Shown one piece after another: positions 37,741-50,834 of a stretch of DNA of 64,000 nt. Every line of letters begins with the position of its first letter. Within the stretch, counting starts at the first letter, position 1. This DNA comes from Nematostella vectensis (lineage: Eukaryota; Cnidaria; Anthozoa; Actiniaria; Edwardsiidae). The stretch is taken from contig NC_064040.1 of the NCBI RefSeq assembly GCF_932526225.1, positions 6,607,181 to 6,671,180 on the forward strand, read 5' to 3'. The position numbers and the translations under genes are program-made. Below the pieces are notes generated by a model. That model did no database searches. It was not told the DNA's origin and saw only the letters and a program-made list of their open reading frames with translations.

Positions 37741-40700
37741 CTAGGGAAAAATGTTCCAATTCAGTGACAGTCACAGCAAAAAAGAATTGGACCATGAAAC
37801 ATTTTGGTTTTTGCGTTATTTCGAATATATTTTTTTAAGAAAACCGCTGAATGCTAACATACCAGTGACTTTACTATTTCTGTCCTTTTATATTTCAATT
37901 GGGTTTTCCTAACTCACGCAGGAGTTACCGTACTCACCGCTTCGAAATTGTTGAAGAGTTGCCTCATTCCATGCGTCATCAAATACCGTGTAGTCTTTCT
38001 GTTGCAATAGCAAACCACTACAACAAGTAGCAGAAAGATCAAGAAAAATATAATCTCAACGATTGTACGAAACATTGCGATTAATTTAGTCCGATAAATA
38101 CGGTGTTTCTCTAGTTCTTCCCCTTTAGGTATTACAATTTTTCCTTTTTTGCTTTTCTTAGATAGCGATTGCCCGAACACTTTGTCCTGTTGCGGAGGCT
38201 TCTTTATCACCAATGATAGCAAAGATGCAATAGCGACCACCTTGATTGGTTGAGTGATGATCACGTCTTGGAAGAAGGAGACCATAATTGACGTAAGCCA
38301 GTTATTTGACACGTCCGCACCCCACATCAAGCTGTAGAAAAAAGTGAAAGCTGACGATGCGAGAGCGGTTATAATGCACAAGGTCCAGCCAATGTACGTG
38401 AACCAAGGTGGCAGGCAGCCTGGTGTTTTGGTGTTTTCTTTGTCGTTCTTTCTTGTTTGGTAATTCGTAGACTTGACTTTGATACTCCTGAAGATTGTCA
38501 CAATAATGATGTTAACAGGTATTGCTATGATACTACTTTGGATGCCGATTTTTATCTGAGTCCAACTCATTTTTAAAGGCCCAATTTGAAATGTGTCCTT
38601 CGGCGAGGCACCAAACTGATAGAACATAGCATTCGTTACCATGGTAGCAAATAAGATAGACAAGCAGCACCCTAAATATATGTAAAATGAGTTAACCTTA
38701 TTATCCTAAGTTATAACAAAACTTAAAATCACCATGCCTTTTTCTTGTCTTTATTGTCAGCTCTTCTCGCAATAATGATCCCTGCAATGAACAATCCCCA
38801 AATACTGCAGATGGTGGTCAACACGACAAAGTTTCCAGTCTCACCCATACGTCTGAACTCAACAAACACTTTGTCAAAGTCAATTGGGTTGGGCGCAACA
38901 AGAAAATCTCCCCCAAAAGATGTTAGATGGTCGCAGAGACAGTGGACATGGGATGAATTAGACTGCTTGCCAATCTAAAAAGTGACTTACAGTTAGTACT
39001 TTAAAAAAAACAATTTAAATTAATGCAAAACATAGCTTATCATAAATGACTTGAAAGTAAGACTCTTACCTTACATCCTTCATTGCTCCATGAGCCAATC
39101 ATTTTGTCAAAGTACATACAAGATGCTTCAGATACTTTAAGAGTGTAGTTAACGTCCGTCATACTGTCATAAACAGGACGAAATATCATTATAGGCCGTG
39201 GAGGAGTTGGAGGTGGGTCTTTGACACCGACGCATCCGCGCTTTTGACGACCATAAGAACTCTTGCATGGGAACTCAGCAAGTATATCTCTCTTGAACCT
39301 TTCTTCATGGGTGGTCATTGCGTTAACCTTATCATCCGTTGCCTCCTTTGTAGGCAAACCGTTGTTTCTTATTAGAGGTATGTAGCGAACTCCGATGAAA
39401 TGAAGACCTGTAGCTCCTGTTATTCTGCTATTTATCTCAAAGGTAAACGGGTCCCTGATACAAGATTCGTTAGCAGTCCATGGTGAAACCTTTAGGTCCA
39501 TGCAAGCAGCCATATCTGGAATTGTTGTCTTTAGCACGTACTTGTCAGATGTCGGTCGAATGGCTGGTCTTACAAACACATCCACATACTTGTCAAACTC
39601 TGGTATCAGTGTCACTCTTAAAGTCATATACTTCGAGCTAACGAGGAGGCGATGGAATGTCATGTTTAGTGTACTTGTTGTATTAAAAGTCGGTTTTAAA
39701 AAGTGCACTGATGGCTTCTTCGTATTATTTTGTGTTCGTCTTGTTAGCGGTATAAAAAGGCTGATAGGAGAAGATACATTTTCAACTTTGAGCTCCCCAA
39801 CGGATTCGGCAAACAGACTGATGTCAAGAACTTCGGAGTTTACAGATATTCGGCTTTCATCTCCAAAGTAAGGGTTTGCCCAAAACTTTATTACCTAAAA
39901 TGACATTGTAAGAGTATGAAAAACAATATGGTATACTGAGGCAGTAAGAATGTTCTTCTCAATCTTTACACAATTTTTTGTAAAGAGCAGTATGCCATAA
40001 AAAATATATGTATTTGGAATATTTATAGCCAAGGTATAGGTATAAGCGCTAAAAAGTGCTTGAAATTTTGCTGTATGTGGAAATGCCATATTTAGTTAAT
40101 GATAAAAACTATAGCAATACAATTCATATGATAATAATAATAGCTGGTGAGGTTGAGTTTAATCCTTTAGAATATTAGAATACCCTCGCACATACCTGAA
40201 GATCAATATTCGGTGGAGCTTCCGAGGCATTTGGAAATAAGGTGTTTGACGGTGGAAGCAAAAATGTACTTGAACCCGTCTGCTGCAAGGCCCCTGAAAA
40301 AAATGATCCTTTTTAGGAAAAACATTTTGCTTGGGCGGTAACAACTGGTTAAAGGAACGGTATAGTTTTCTTAGAAAAATGTTTAGAAAAAAGGGCATAC
40401 ACGTAAATTATGAGGGTTAAACACCCTTTTTTATAACAATATTGACGCTGTTTTGCGTTTAAGCCTTAGTGAAAGAGTAAACTAAAACTTACATCATTTC
40501 AATGATGTAAAGAAGAAGCCTTACCAATAGAAAGTACAATGAAAATTCTTTTTACAAATTTTGGTAGTATTACGTCCTCTTTTTAATAAAAAAGATTGCG
40601 TATTCCATTATCCTCACATCTCTAAACAAAATACATACTTTGTAGTACTCCTTATAAGGTATATAAAGGGGTAAGACCCTTTTCTACATTTCAGTCTTAC

Positions 40701-43700
40701 TATTCATTGACACAGGTAACAATTAACTACAATCAATTGCTTAAAATGCGTTTCTTGTAAAACAAGACATTCCAGTTTGAGTTCAACAATTTAAAAAAAT
40801 TGTACAAATGCGTATAAAAGGGTCCATTGTTGTTATGGGTTGAATTTATTACCTCACTAGGGTTAATTATTTGGTAGGATACAGAGTTCCAATCACTGCA
40901 ATGACCATTGGTCTTACCGTCGAAGGATGATGGTTTATCTCTGTTTACGTTAATGGTTATTGCAGGGGAAGAAATAGACACTGAACCGACTCCAACTGCC
41001 TTGAGGGCTGCGAAGGTCCTTGCTATGGTTTGGGAAACGTTGGCGCATTCGTACGAAACATCCACTTCCTGTAAGAAAAGACTAAACGTTTTTTTGCTGT
41101 TTTCTTTTTCATATCTACATCTATTTTTTATTTTTTTACATTAAAGGGAAAATAGCGATGATGAGAACAGGCAATCTGATACGAACTACTAAAGATTTTC
41201 TCTTCGTGTATCCAAAATGATTTTGAGTACCTTGTCTTGTTAAAAAAGAATGTTAAGCCAGAGGTTCCAACTCCCCAACTCTCCGCGTTGCTATGCTTAC
41301 CCACTAATTTACACAATTTGAAATTTAACACATTTGAAATTCCCAAACAATTATTGCTTACATCGTCAGGTATTGATGACATCAGCACATTGCTGATTCC
41401 ATCGATGAATACTTCAGCAACATTTTTCACAACATCTGCGTCAACTCCTGAACTTCTACTGGTGGTCAAGTTGCTCATGCAATTCACTGTCTTTTGTATT
41501 AGCTTAACTGCATTTCTCTAAGAAGCGAAAAACAATGGAGTAAACAAAGATTTGTTAATCCATCATTGCAAATAACATTCCAAAAAATCGGCGTGAAGAC
41601 GTTATTTCAAATAAGAAAAATTGGGAAGCAAATCACTGGTTCTGCAACTAGAATGCTGAATCACAAGAGAGCATATAAGTTGGTTGAGTCGAGGGCAAAA
41701 AAGGGCCCCCAACTAGACCACCATCCGTCTGATCATGAAACATTCCAAGATTCCATTCATTTTTTTATATACCTGGGTCGTGTTTGAAAGTCGTCCTTCT
41801 TGTTTTGTTGTTTCGGATCCGAGGACGGCGTATTTTGTCACTTGGGGAAGTGACTCCACCGAAACGGCGCCCAGAAGCTCGAGGATGTTCCCTTTCACCT
41901 TACACACACACGAAAAAAAAAGACAAAGATGTCACAACAAACCAAAAAACCGATTCCCACCCTAATACGATGTCTCATCTTTTTTATGGGAATCTAAGCT
42001 GTCACAACAAACCAGAAAACCGATTCCACATCCTAATACGACGTTGTTTCCATGATATTTCCCGTGCAAAAGCTCTTGAAGGTCATGCAAACAATGATGA
42101 TTTTCATGAGTCGAATACAACCTAACGTAGATTGAACGTAGTTGTCAGTAACAGGCCCAGAAATATTGAAGGGGAGGGGGACGATAAAGAAGTATTAAGA
42201 TAAATATTCGGGGGAGGGAGGAACAGCCACTTGTCATTTCCTTTGTTTGAAAATAGCGGAGTAATCAACCTTAATCTCAACCTTCTCGTTCTTACTAAGC
42301 AAAGTCATTAGTTGTTATTATTGTTTATCCTACCTGAGATTCATTTTGCCCTGAGCCATTGTGTGTTTTCATTATGGACAAGGAGAAGAGGGACATGTCT
42401 GCTGCAGTATCCTGTTCGCCTGAATTCATCAGGTCTGTAAGCGTGTTTTTTATATTTCTTATCAGGGATTTTGCTTCTGAATCCGACGGAGGAAGCACCT
42501 AAGTGGAAAACAACCACATTCAGAAAGATTTAAATAGCTAAGAGTATAAACCTTTATATGCTATGTGCATTTCTTTTTTCATTCTTGATATTGGAGTTCA
42601 ATAGCTCTTGCATTTCAACTGGAGATGTGGACGGAATAATGTTATGTTGGAAAAGAATGACTAACTTATTTTAATGCATTACGATAAATCTAACCTTGAC
42701 GGGTAACTTTACAGTAGCACTTCCACCGAGTGAATCGACCACAACACACTCAATATTCATCATGTAACTCAGAGACGCATTTCCAGGAAGAAGCTTAGCA
42801 GTAGCATTTCCCGGAAAGCCTGTCTGAAGAATAATATTACCAAACTCACTCATGTACTGAAACCTATAAGTTAGTGGCACGTCCTCGTCTTCCCATTTCT
42901 CGCATGAGATTTTGAACTTGGTCTTCATTGCAAATCCTTGACTAACATCAACATGACATCCTGATGATCCGGAATGGTCGAAATTAGGCACAGAATTAAG
43001 AATGAAGTCGACACTCGATGTAATTTCAACACTTCTGTCGAAAACCGCACGCACCTTGATGACATACGGTTTGTCAGCGTTTGTTGATGTGTTAAGGATC
43101 TCTGGTAAATTTGTCAGGGTAATTCGTGAGCTGAAAGGGTCGCTTGTCAAGTTTACTTCGCGCCACTGTCCTGTATTGGTTATCATTGACCCGGCAGACC
43201 AAAAATACTGATGGGTGTGGTCGCAGGCCGAACCAAGACACTCTGCGTCTAAGATCTGCTTGATTTGAGGATTGATCTTGCGGGCGCAGTTACTTTGACA
43301 CCTAAGTAAAGACAAATTCATGACAAATTAAGTACATAATAATTACACCTCTTTTTTTCTTTTATCTCCAAATCACTAGACGATCCCCTGAAATAATTTG
43401 GTTCCCTAATTGCGCAGAATAAAAGCAGACCTTTTTGAAACTTAAATTACCTACCTTATCGAAAGTCCCTGAAATCCATACACTGTTACGTCATGAACTG
43501 CCACGGATGTTACCCCATCAGCTTCTACGATCATCTTAAACGCGTAGTCTCCTTCTGCAAGATCACTCGCATTGATTTGTAGTGCCTCAGTAGCAATTTT
43601 CAGAAGTTCTCCTTCTGGACTGCATTTAACCTTTCCAGCTTGGTCTATTCTCTTATCCCTCAAAGGTCCCAAGCAATACCACGAATATGTAAGAAACACG

Positions 43701-46700
43701 TTACTCGCCCATTCAGAAGACCCAGTGAAATAAGAATGCGAGCCGTCTAATTTGATTGCAGATACTCCACTTATTGCTATCGAGGACCCAGTTAGCTTTG
43801 CCACAACATCTGCTTCAATCAGTTTTATAAATTTGTAATCCATGGAGAAAGTCCACTGATATCCTTGTAGTAGCGCTACACATCGTATGTAAAGCGTCTC
43901 CGATGAGGAGTACGAATCAGGCAGCAATGCAAACTTGTTGCTGTTCAGATTTTCCGGTGGAGACAATGGAGACATTATTTCTCTAGATTTATCCACTGTG
44001 GCGATTTGCCAGTAAAACAGGAGTTTGTCATTGGATGGACAGTTTTGATTTATATCAACTGTCAAAACTGGAAAGGATTTTCTAAGTACACCAACAAACT
44101 TAGATGTGCCTGCGGACGGCTTAATGTTTACTTCGGGTGGGACGCAGTTGACTTTGCCTAAATAAAAATATGAAACAAAAATACATATATATATATATAC
44201 ATATATATGAGTCCCACAAATTTTAAAGCTTACTGTGTACTCACTAAATCTGATCATTGAGACTTCCTTCTCGAATGGCGAGTCAGGGGCAGATACAAAA
44301 ATGTTGATCCCTCGCATTAAAGGTTCTATAGACGTTCTGAGGCAGTAGAGCCTTATTTTGGCGGCAAGTAAGGTGAATCCATATCGAGAGGTTTGTGGGC
44401 TGAAAAAAATCACATCAATGTATATACGAGTGGTGGAGGAGGTGATAAAATTAGACATGACACATGTTACAGGACTGGCCTATTTCGAGAGGACCGTCTT
44501 GGTCCGCTCTCGTCAGGTATAGAATGGTTTAATGTTCAAGGGCCTTATAGATTATTTCACATTGCACAAGAGGAATTTGCTGACGTGTGGGGACATGGAA
44601 GCGAGCTCGTTTTGTTAAGCGTGCTTACATTTGGTATGAATGTAATAAAGTATTTCACAAGTATACATAGGCTACAGTGCTTGATGGTGTTGGAGTAGGG
44701 CCTGGCGCGAGCCATTATCTTACAGCTAAGAGTGTAATCTATATTGTTCTTTTTGAGGGTCTAGATATATTTGCTTAACTCAGTCTCCTACTCTTTAGTC
44801 TTATTTGAATATTGGAATACCTATGTAAATGCTCTTTTTTAAATATGACTATCCAGACTATTTTCCGCGCGTTAATGTAAAAAAAAACTGTGTGTGTGGA
44901 TGGGGGGATGGGTGGGAGCGCAACCCCCTGCTACGGAAATATAATATCTTCTTTTCATGTGTAGCACTAAAAGATTTCTAAGAAAATTTTCCTAGCTTAC
45001 CTGAACTCGACAAATTCAGTTTTCAAATAACCATAGACGTACTCAGAGTCGAAATAATTACCCACCTAAGCGGAGAAAAATTATATTAAAGCATGACGTG
45101 ATATTAACATGAGGGTGTGTAAACATGTCGAACAACTGTTAAAACGACGTTTTAGGTTATAATTTCAGTTGTACTAACCAATTGTTTAGTTCCGTTTGCC
45201 ATTGTTTGATATTCTCTATTGCTTGGAAGAGAGTAAGCCATTCTAAATTCTGTCCCACTGTAGAGTAGCCAAGCGTCCATGAAATAATCTGAAAAGCCAT
45301 CAGTCAAATATTAAATTTTCGTATCAAATAGGTTAAAGTAGGGTTAATGGAACTGTTAAAAAATACGCCACGCCCACAAAACGGCTTACATGTGGTAGAA
45401 GTTCTCAATTTCGTCAAGAAAAAAGTCTGAAAGATGCGGTATAACAAGATGAAAAATATAAAAAAAAAAACAAAGATAAAACAATTTGTGACGTAAATTT
45501 TAATCTAGATATTTCTGTACCTTCTAGTTCTGAATGCTTATTTTGGGCAGTTTATACCACGAGTTAAAATTCAATATAAATGTTATTCATTGTAACACGG
45601 GATGCGTGCCTGAAAAAGACTTCAGCCGAAGTTATTATCATGAAGACACCTAAAATATCCTTGCCTTTCTGAATTTTATGTATAATTTTTCTGTAGGATC
45701 AAAGAGGTTATGTTACTCAAGCATTCACCGGGCTTATTTTAAATCGTTAATAAAATATGGTTGATTATTTTTCACTTGAAAGCGGCTCTTCAGCAGTTAA
45801 CTCCAAACTAGACGCTTTACAATTATTTGTTATCCTTATCAGCCCCGAGTAGAACAAAACAAATTCGAATTATATTTTATTTGTTATCTTTGGTAGAATG
45901 TAAATGATTGCGTGAGAATAACTTTTTAATTGTCTAGAGCTTTATCATAGCCATCTTTTTCGGTCTATGGTACAGTACTTGTTCTCGTATCTGGTTTTCT
46001 TCACATTTTCCACCGTTAATTAATATAACCCTACCTGCATCACACCCGAATAGCTCCATGCGCAAACCAACGTTTTTGTGCCATTCTATTGGAATGAGCT
46101 TCACTCTTGACGCTATAACTGGTCGGAGAACACTTTGACGAACTAGTGATGATCCATCGATGTTGCCTTTAAAAACCTACAGAAAAAACACCAACATACA
46201 GAAAACCTAATTTTTTTTTTATGAACCTTGATCACTACCTCCACTAAAGGCGTCCCCTTTCATCTCCTCCATAGCTACCTACCAATCCACTACTGCCATA
46301 AACTGGCACAAGGCTACCAACTCTCTCACCCAAAAGTACTCACTCATACTTTTTGGGCGTCAGTACGCAGCTCTTACAAGCTGCAATTTGATTGGGCAAA
46401 TGAACAATATCCGCACCTCGACACAAAGAACGAGAAGAATAGAGACAAAAGAACTCCTTTGTAGAACGAAGATAATAGGAGACAAAGCAGCTGCGTACTT
46501 ACTCCTTTTTTGCCATCAGCTGGCGCCAAAGTCCCCCACCCTCCCCTCCATACGTACTTGCCCATTCACTGGTGCCATCAGCTGGCGCCAAAGTCCCCCA
46601 CCCCCCACCCCTCCATACATACTTGACCATTTCACTGGTGCAATTAGCTGGCACAAAAGCCCCCACCCTCCCCTTCACAGGTACTTGCCCATTCACTGCT

Positions 46701-47816
46701 GCGATCAGCTGGCGCCAAAGTCTTCTCATTGTCATCCTCTTGTGTTGAATACATCAACATAAACTTGGTCACCCACTCTTGAATACCCCTCTCCCCATAA
46801 CCTTGCGTCGCTATCCCGGTGATGACCACACCCCGACCAAAATCCACCGATAGCCAAGAATTCTCCTGTGATTTGGGGTTTCCGCGGTAACCTTGAGGCC
46901 ACTTTGAAAGGTTCAAACGAGCCCTCTGTGGGCCATAGACTTTAATGTTCTCGTCATAGGCTGTAAGGGCTGTAAATTGTGCGTCTTTTATACGTCCATC
47001 TTCGAGTCCGAGAGGCTTGTTGCATTCATCTTTAAGAAAATAAAAATATTATGAAATTATCATAAGTTAAATTTGCATCCTATTTTTTCTACTTATCATC
47101 CGCCCGTCCGTCTATAAGTTATTCCCATTAATCTACCTGCTTATATTACAGATGTATTTATCAACGTTTTTTTTAAGTGCAAAACTTGAAAAAAGCTATT
47201 TCTCTTCCTATTCGAAGTTATCTATAATCAATTTTTTTTGCTTATATTACAGATGTAGTTATCAACGTTTTTTTTTAAGTGCAAAACTTGAAAAAAGCTA
47301 TTTCTCTTCCTATTCGAAGTTATCTATAACCAATTTTTTTTAAGTCTGCAACAGCGGTAGTTTTAATCTACATCTGAAAGACACCGCCCGATTATGAGCT
47401 TTTTGACGTTATTTTAACCCCATAGTATCTTTGCCTGCAGATGTTTTCTTGGCAAAATGTTCAGTTATCTCAAATAAAATAAAATATATATATATACAAA
47501 CAAAGATAAATATGAACTACAAGTTCTCTTCTTGTAATGATATAATGTTTTTGTTTTTGTACGATTTTTTTGTTTGTTTATCAAAAGTATTATCTTCTAC
47601 AAGCTTTGTTATTCGTGAGCAAATTATCTACTCGAAAGATTATTGTGAAACAGAAGCTCTAACCCTGCCATATTCTAAATTACCTCAAATGTTTTTCACG
47701 TTATATATCGGATTGTCATAAAAAAAAAAACTTACTATAAACCTGCGAGACGTACCTTGAAGTGCAACGCTGAAAGAAATGAACGCGAGAAAGTGGAAAA
47801 TGTGAAGAACTTTCAT
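35466..47816 (-). CDS. Gene D: polycystin-1-like receptor-channel lacking its PLAT half-exon
   Basis: Eighteen exons on the minus strand: 47816-47756, 47029-46689, 46176-46035, 45288-45179, 45065-45001, 44399-44245, 44157-43455, 43301-42695, 42498-42334, 41898-41773, 41517-41362, 41068-40918, 40293-40196, 39894-39070, 38974-38738, a shortened 38671-37938, 37740-37569 and 37306-35466. Exons 2-13, 15 and 17 match gene B or A in length and phase. Domains are signal peptide, F5/8C, unassigned module, REJ, furin-like sites, GPS (HCLCDHLTSFGG) and TM1. Then only TM2-6, without PLAT, come before the TOP domain and channel. Exons 1-15 give 1314 residues in one frame. Joining to the shortened exon 16 at its TAG acceptor causes a frameshift and an early stop. 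The gene is either damaged, spliced around exon 16 (in frame, about 1984 residues) or misassembled. Confidence 0.82.
37938..38671 (-). other. Gene D exon 16 remnant: TM2-6 without PLAT
   Basis: The sequence begins GGTGCTGCTTGTC (GCCLSILFATMVTNAMFYQF) and runs through TM6 to a GTGAGT donor. The whole PLAT part present in genes A and B (about 150 codons) is missing. Only 66 bases separate this block from TM1 exon 15. Read with its own TAG acceptor the join to exon 15 is out of frame. An upstream TTAG (38706-38709) would restore frame but would make an intron of only 32 bases. Confidence 0.8.
38738..39894 (-). other. Gene D exons 14-15: furin-like sites, GPS and TM1
   Basis: Exon 14 (39894-39070) has RFKR (about 39286-39297) and RQKR (39238-39249), then the same proline-rich linker as gene B and GPS half 1 (CMYFDKMIGSWSNEGCK). 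Exon 15 (38974-38738, 237 bp as in B) has HCLCDHLTSFGG and TM1 (VVLTTICSIWGLFIAGIIIA). By length alignment with gene B the donor position is AAAAAG|GCATGG, where GC replaces GT. Confidence 0.82.
40196..42498 (-). other. Gene D exons 9-13: REJ-GPS linker
   Basis: Five exons of 165, 126, 156, 151 and 98 bp, each the same size and phase as in gene B. They encode VLPPSDSEAKSLIRNIKNTL, ESLPQVTKYAVLGSETT, VDADVVKNVAEVFIDGIS, ECANVSQTIARTFAALKAVG and LPPSNTLFPNASEAPPNIDL, in that order. Confidence 0.83.
41928..42045. repeat. Small duplication in intron 9 of gene D
   Basis: The phrase GTCACAACAAACCAAAAAACC followed by GATTCC..CCTAATACGA occurs twice, about 70 bases apart. It is an intronic duplication. 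Confidence 0.7.
42695..45288 (-). other. Gene D exons 4-8: unassigned module and REJ region
   Basis: Exons 4-6 encode DYFMDAWLLYSGTEFRMAYS, GYLKTEFVEF and AAKIRLYCLRTS. Exon 7 (44157-43455) has RCVALLQGYQWTFSMD, IKLDGSHSYF and LTYSWYCLG. Exon 8 (43301-42695) ends VVVDSLGGSATVKLPVK. Lengths (110, 65, 155, 703 and 607 bp) equal those of gene B exactly, though the residues differ at many positions. Confidence 0.85.
46497..46688 (-). repeat. Minisatellite in intron 2 of gene D
   Basis: About three units of 60-65 bp after the exon 2 donor each repeat GACTTTGGCGCCAGCTGAT, GGCACCAGTGAATGG and GCAAGTAC/GTAAGTAC. The array is shorter than in genes B and C but is built from the same exon-end/donor unit. 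Confidence 0.85.
47139..47341. repeat. 101-bp tandem duplication in intron 1 of gene D
   Basis: Two copies start GCTTATATTACAGATGTA at 47139 and 47240. They differ at very few bases, so the duplication is recent. It is intronic. Confidence 0.8.
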
Positions 47817-48910
47817 ATTTCATTTGCGACGCAGCTTTATCAAAACCTCGCGTTGTTAGAGTGTCTTATACTTCAGGCTTAATGCTTATCGATTAAGTCT
47901 GCGGTGCATGAGACATCTAAACTCTAGACAGTAGATTAGACCATTCAAGATTAGATTTGAGAAAGAAATTTCTAGGTTGTCACGTGTTCATTAAACTGAC
48001 ATATCGCCCAAATAGATACTCATTAACCAATTATATTACCCCTCAGGCATTTAGAGAGAAAAACAATTGTGATTGCGGTAAACCCTCCCCTCCCCTTCTT
48101 GTTCTGGCCGGGAAATTATGTATTTCATGCTTTCTATAAACAGGCTCGCGGTAAAATTCCAGCTTCTTGTGTGGTAAGGTCTTGTTAAAATGTTTTCTCG
48201 TGTCCTGCTGGGGAACTAAACTGTGTTGGTTGAAATACCGATCTGTTGGAATTTACTATCTCAATATAATATCTTTCGTATAGCACATCAAAATTCCATT
48301 TAAGAGACGCGAATTCTCCCTTGAAATAATCTTTGTGAAATTGAAAAAAAAATCTTATTATAATATCTTACCTCCAAATGAATGGTATTACCTCAGGCGG
48401 CGATACAAAGAATCGAAAGATCATAATACTAGGAGGCATATTGGATATGCAAAGTGATTCTTTCATTGAAGTGCGTCAATCGCACTAGCGTTCGCTTCGA
48501 ACTTTCAAACAAGTTACATCATAATTAAAACATCCATCAAACCAATCCCGCACTTTTAAGTGTTTTTTTTTTCTCTTTTTTTTTATCGTCTATGGCCATG
48601 AGCCAACCTCCAAGGCAAAGAGCTAGTGGGGAGATGGGGCGGGCGCAAGTTTCGCGTGAATTGTTGGGGCTATGCAGGGGCGAAGCACTGCTGCTAATTA
48701 GCCATCAATGTTGGCGCCCATTTTTTCGGGGGGTTTGCATATAATCAACTATTATCTCAGCAAAAAATATTTTCTTGGTAGCACGTACCGGGGATTTTTA
48801 TTAGGATTCTTATCTAATATGATCGGGTAAACTCAAAAGTTTGAAGGCAAATAACAATAAACTAAACACCCGGAATATCCTACATAACAATGACCACATT
48901 GTTTTTATAT

Positions 48911-49253
48911 AAACTTTTTTTTAGAACGTTCAGCCTGAGATTTGACCCATTTCTATGAACATGCTAAGAATATGCCCAGGCCCAGAAAGCGGTAAAATAT
49001 TATGAAGAGAGTGATGGTTCTTAAAATTGTGTTCATAATGGCTTAAATATTTTTTTGCCATTTATCATTCTTGTAATTTTTTAATACTTCTATTGGTATT
49101 ATACATGTATTTAGCTTGTGTATATTTTTACATTGACATGAGAATGATCAAAGCAATTGAAAACAAATCAAAATAATTTAAGAACATTTTCGGCCTCGTT
49201 CTCCGAAAATAAAAAGGGTCCAGCCTCAACTGGAAATTAGACAAAGAGTGTAT
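48911..49253 (-). mobile_element. MITE family 1, degenerate copy
   Basis: It keeps the order TTTTTTTTAGAACGTTCAGCC ... GGTCCAGCCTCAACTGGAAA ... ACAAAGAGTGTATA, with many changes from the copies at 5986 and 59507. Confidence 0.6.
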
Positions 49254-49734
49254 AGCAAAGCTTGGTAAGCCCAAGAACGCCTCTGACCTTAAGCAAGGAC
49301 GACGGCAACGGCTAGGACAACGAGATCGAAAATGATGTGTTCGCGCTTTGCGATCAATTATAATTTAATTGCAATGGAATTAGCGAAACATTATAGTCAG
49401 AGATAGATAAAAATAAACTAAGGACATTATTTCTACAGCAGCGAACGTAGTTAGGGGAGTTTACACGGCAAACGTCCGCGTCCTCAATTGACCGTGAAAG
49501 TTGGAGTTTTCACGTCGTGGTTTTATGGAAAACGGCTGAAATGTACTAGACAGAATGCATTTTCACGTGCTGCTATTGAATTCTGAATCAAATCCCATTG
49601 TTTTTTTGCCGTCGTTGTTCACTTTGCCGTCGTCGCTGCTTAAGGTCCCTACTATCGGCACCAGCACGGCTGTTATAATTTTATCAACCGTCATTCAGCT
49701 CTCAATAAAAGACCGACCACATTCTTATATTTTT

Positions 49735-50834
49735 TTTTTTTTTCAAGAACGTCTAAAATTTTCACTTGAGGCTGGGCGGTTCTTATTCTTTAGCATCTTT
49801 TAAGGCTAAATTGTCCTTAAAGATACTCTTAAATTTTAGTGTAAATAAACATAAAATACCCAATTAATTTCTAGGTTAAAGTTTAACTTTACATTTAACA
49901 GTTTACTTTAGAATTACGACATACCAGAGTGATCTAGAATGCCTTTTTTATCTAATTCGCTTATTCTTTATAGTTTTGCTTTATAGGAAGTGGACTTTAC
50001 GAAGTTTTGGAACGCTTAGTAAGGGTTAAATACCGAAGACGAAGCAGTTCGCCGTATAGCAGCCTGAGGGCGCAGACAAAGCGTGGCTGCTCCATGCACG
50101 GACTGTTCCCAAAGGTTGAGTTGAATTGCAAAAATTTTCGAAACTCGGGAGTTTCAGTTTGAGCACGCTGCGAGAATGGAGCTCACTGACAGCGGAGAAG
50201 AGCTACTTATTTTCATTACGCCAAATATCTTTTTTTAAGAACTGTAATTTCGACGACAATAAACAAGCGGAACGATTGAGACGCCTCAGATAGCCACAGC
50301 ACAGCCTAACTTTGCTTGTGGGAGAATTTTTCAAAATTGCACATAAAAATTTGACTGAACATATTGTCGAATTTCGAGGGTTTCAAATACAAATTTTGCT
50401 TTCATGACAATTGAATCGATGAATATTTAATCGTTCTTGTTATTAAATGTGTGGCGAAAAAGTGGTGTTTTTTGCTTATTTCTACTCAAGTTTTAATATG
50501 ATGGTCCTTCATTACTATTCACGGTTAATGTCTAGTTTTTTACCTACTCCTATTTATTAGTATTCTAGTTATTAACCTCATTCATATATAATAGGCTCAT
50601 ATTAAACCCCACTTTTTCTCCCTGCTGATAAATCAAGCCCTCCCCGTTCTTTAAGATTGTAAATTATTCATAGGTATTTAAGTGAAGTAAGGACTTACAA
50701 AAACAATGAAAAAGGTGTCAATCATCTAATAAAAACGCACGAAATAGTTTTATCATTATTATATTCCCAAAATTTGGGGAGATCTCATTGGCTGGACGTT
50801 CTTATTAGATAATTGTTATAAAAAAGAGTGTATT
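49735..50834 (+). mobile_element. MITE family 1, enlarged copy
   Basis: The left end (CAAGAACGTCTAAAATTTTC ... TGAGGCTGGGCGG) and the right end (GGCTGGACGTTCTTATTAG ... AAAAAAGAGTGTA) match the family. About 0.75 kb of extra sequence sits between the shared ends. The extra part may be a nested insertion or the content of a longer parent element; no transposase frame is visible in it. Confidence 0.5.

Larger units (their letters stand above)
46035..47816 (-). other. Gene D exons 1-3: signal peptide and F5/8C domain
   Basis: Exon 1 (47816-47756) encodes MKVLHIFHFLAFISFSVALQ, a clear signal peptide. Exon 2 (47029-46689) is about 96 per cent identical to that of gene B; I count about a dozen differences in 341 bases. 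Its donor is GAATGG|GCAAGT, GC instead of GT. Exon 3 (46176-46035) begins VFKGNIDGSSLVRQ and ends LRMELFGCDA. Confidence 0.87.

Noticed and set aside
47152-47343. Plus-strand frame with a repeated SAKLEKSYFSSYSKLSI phrase
   Set aside because: It is the 101-bp tandem duplication in intron 1 of gene D, on the opposite strand.
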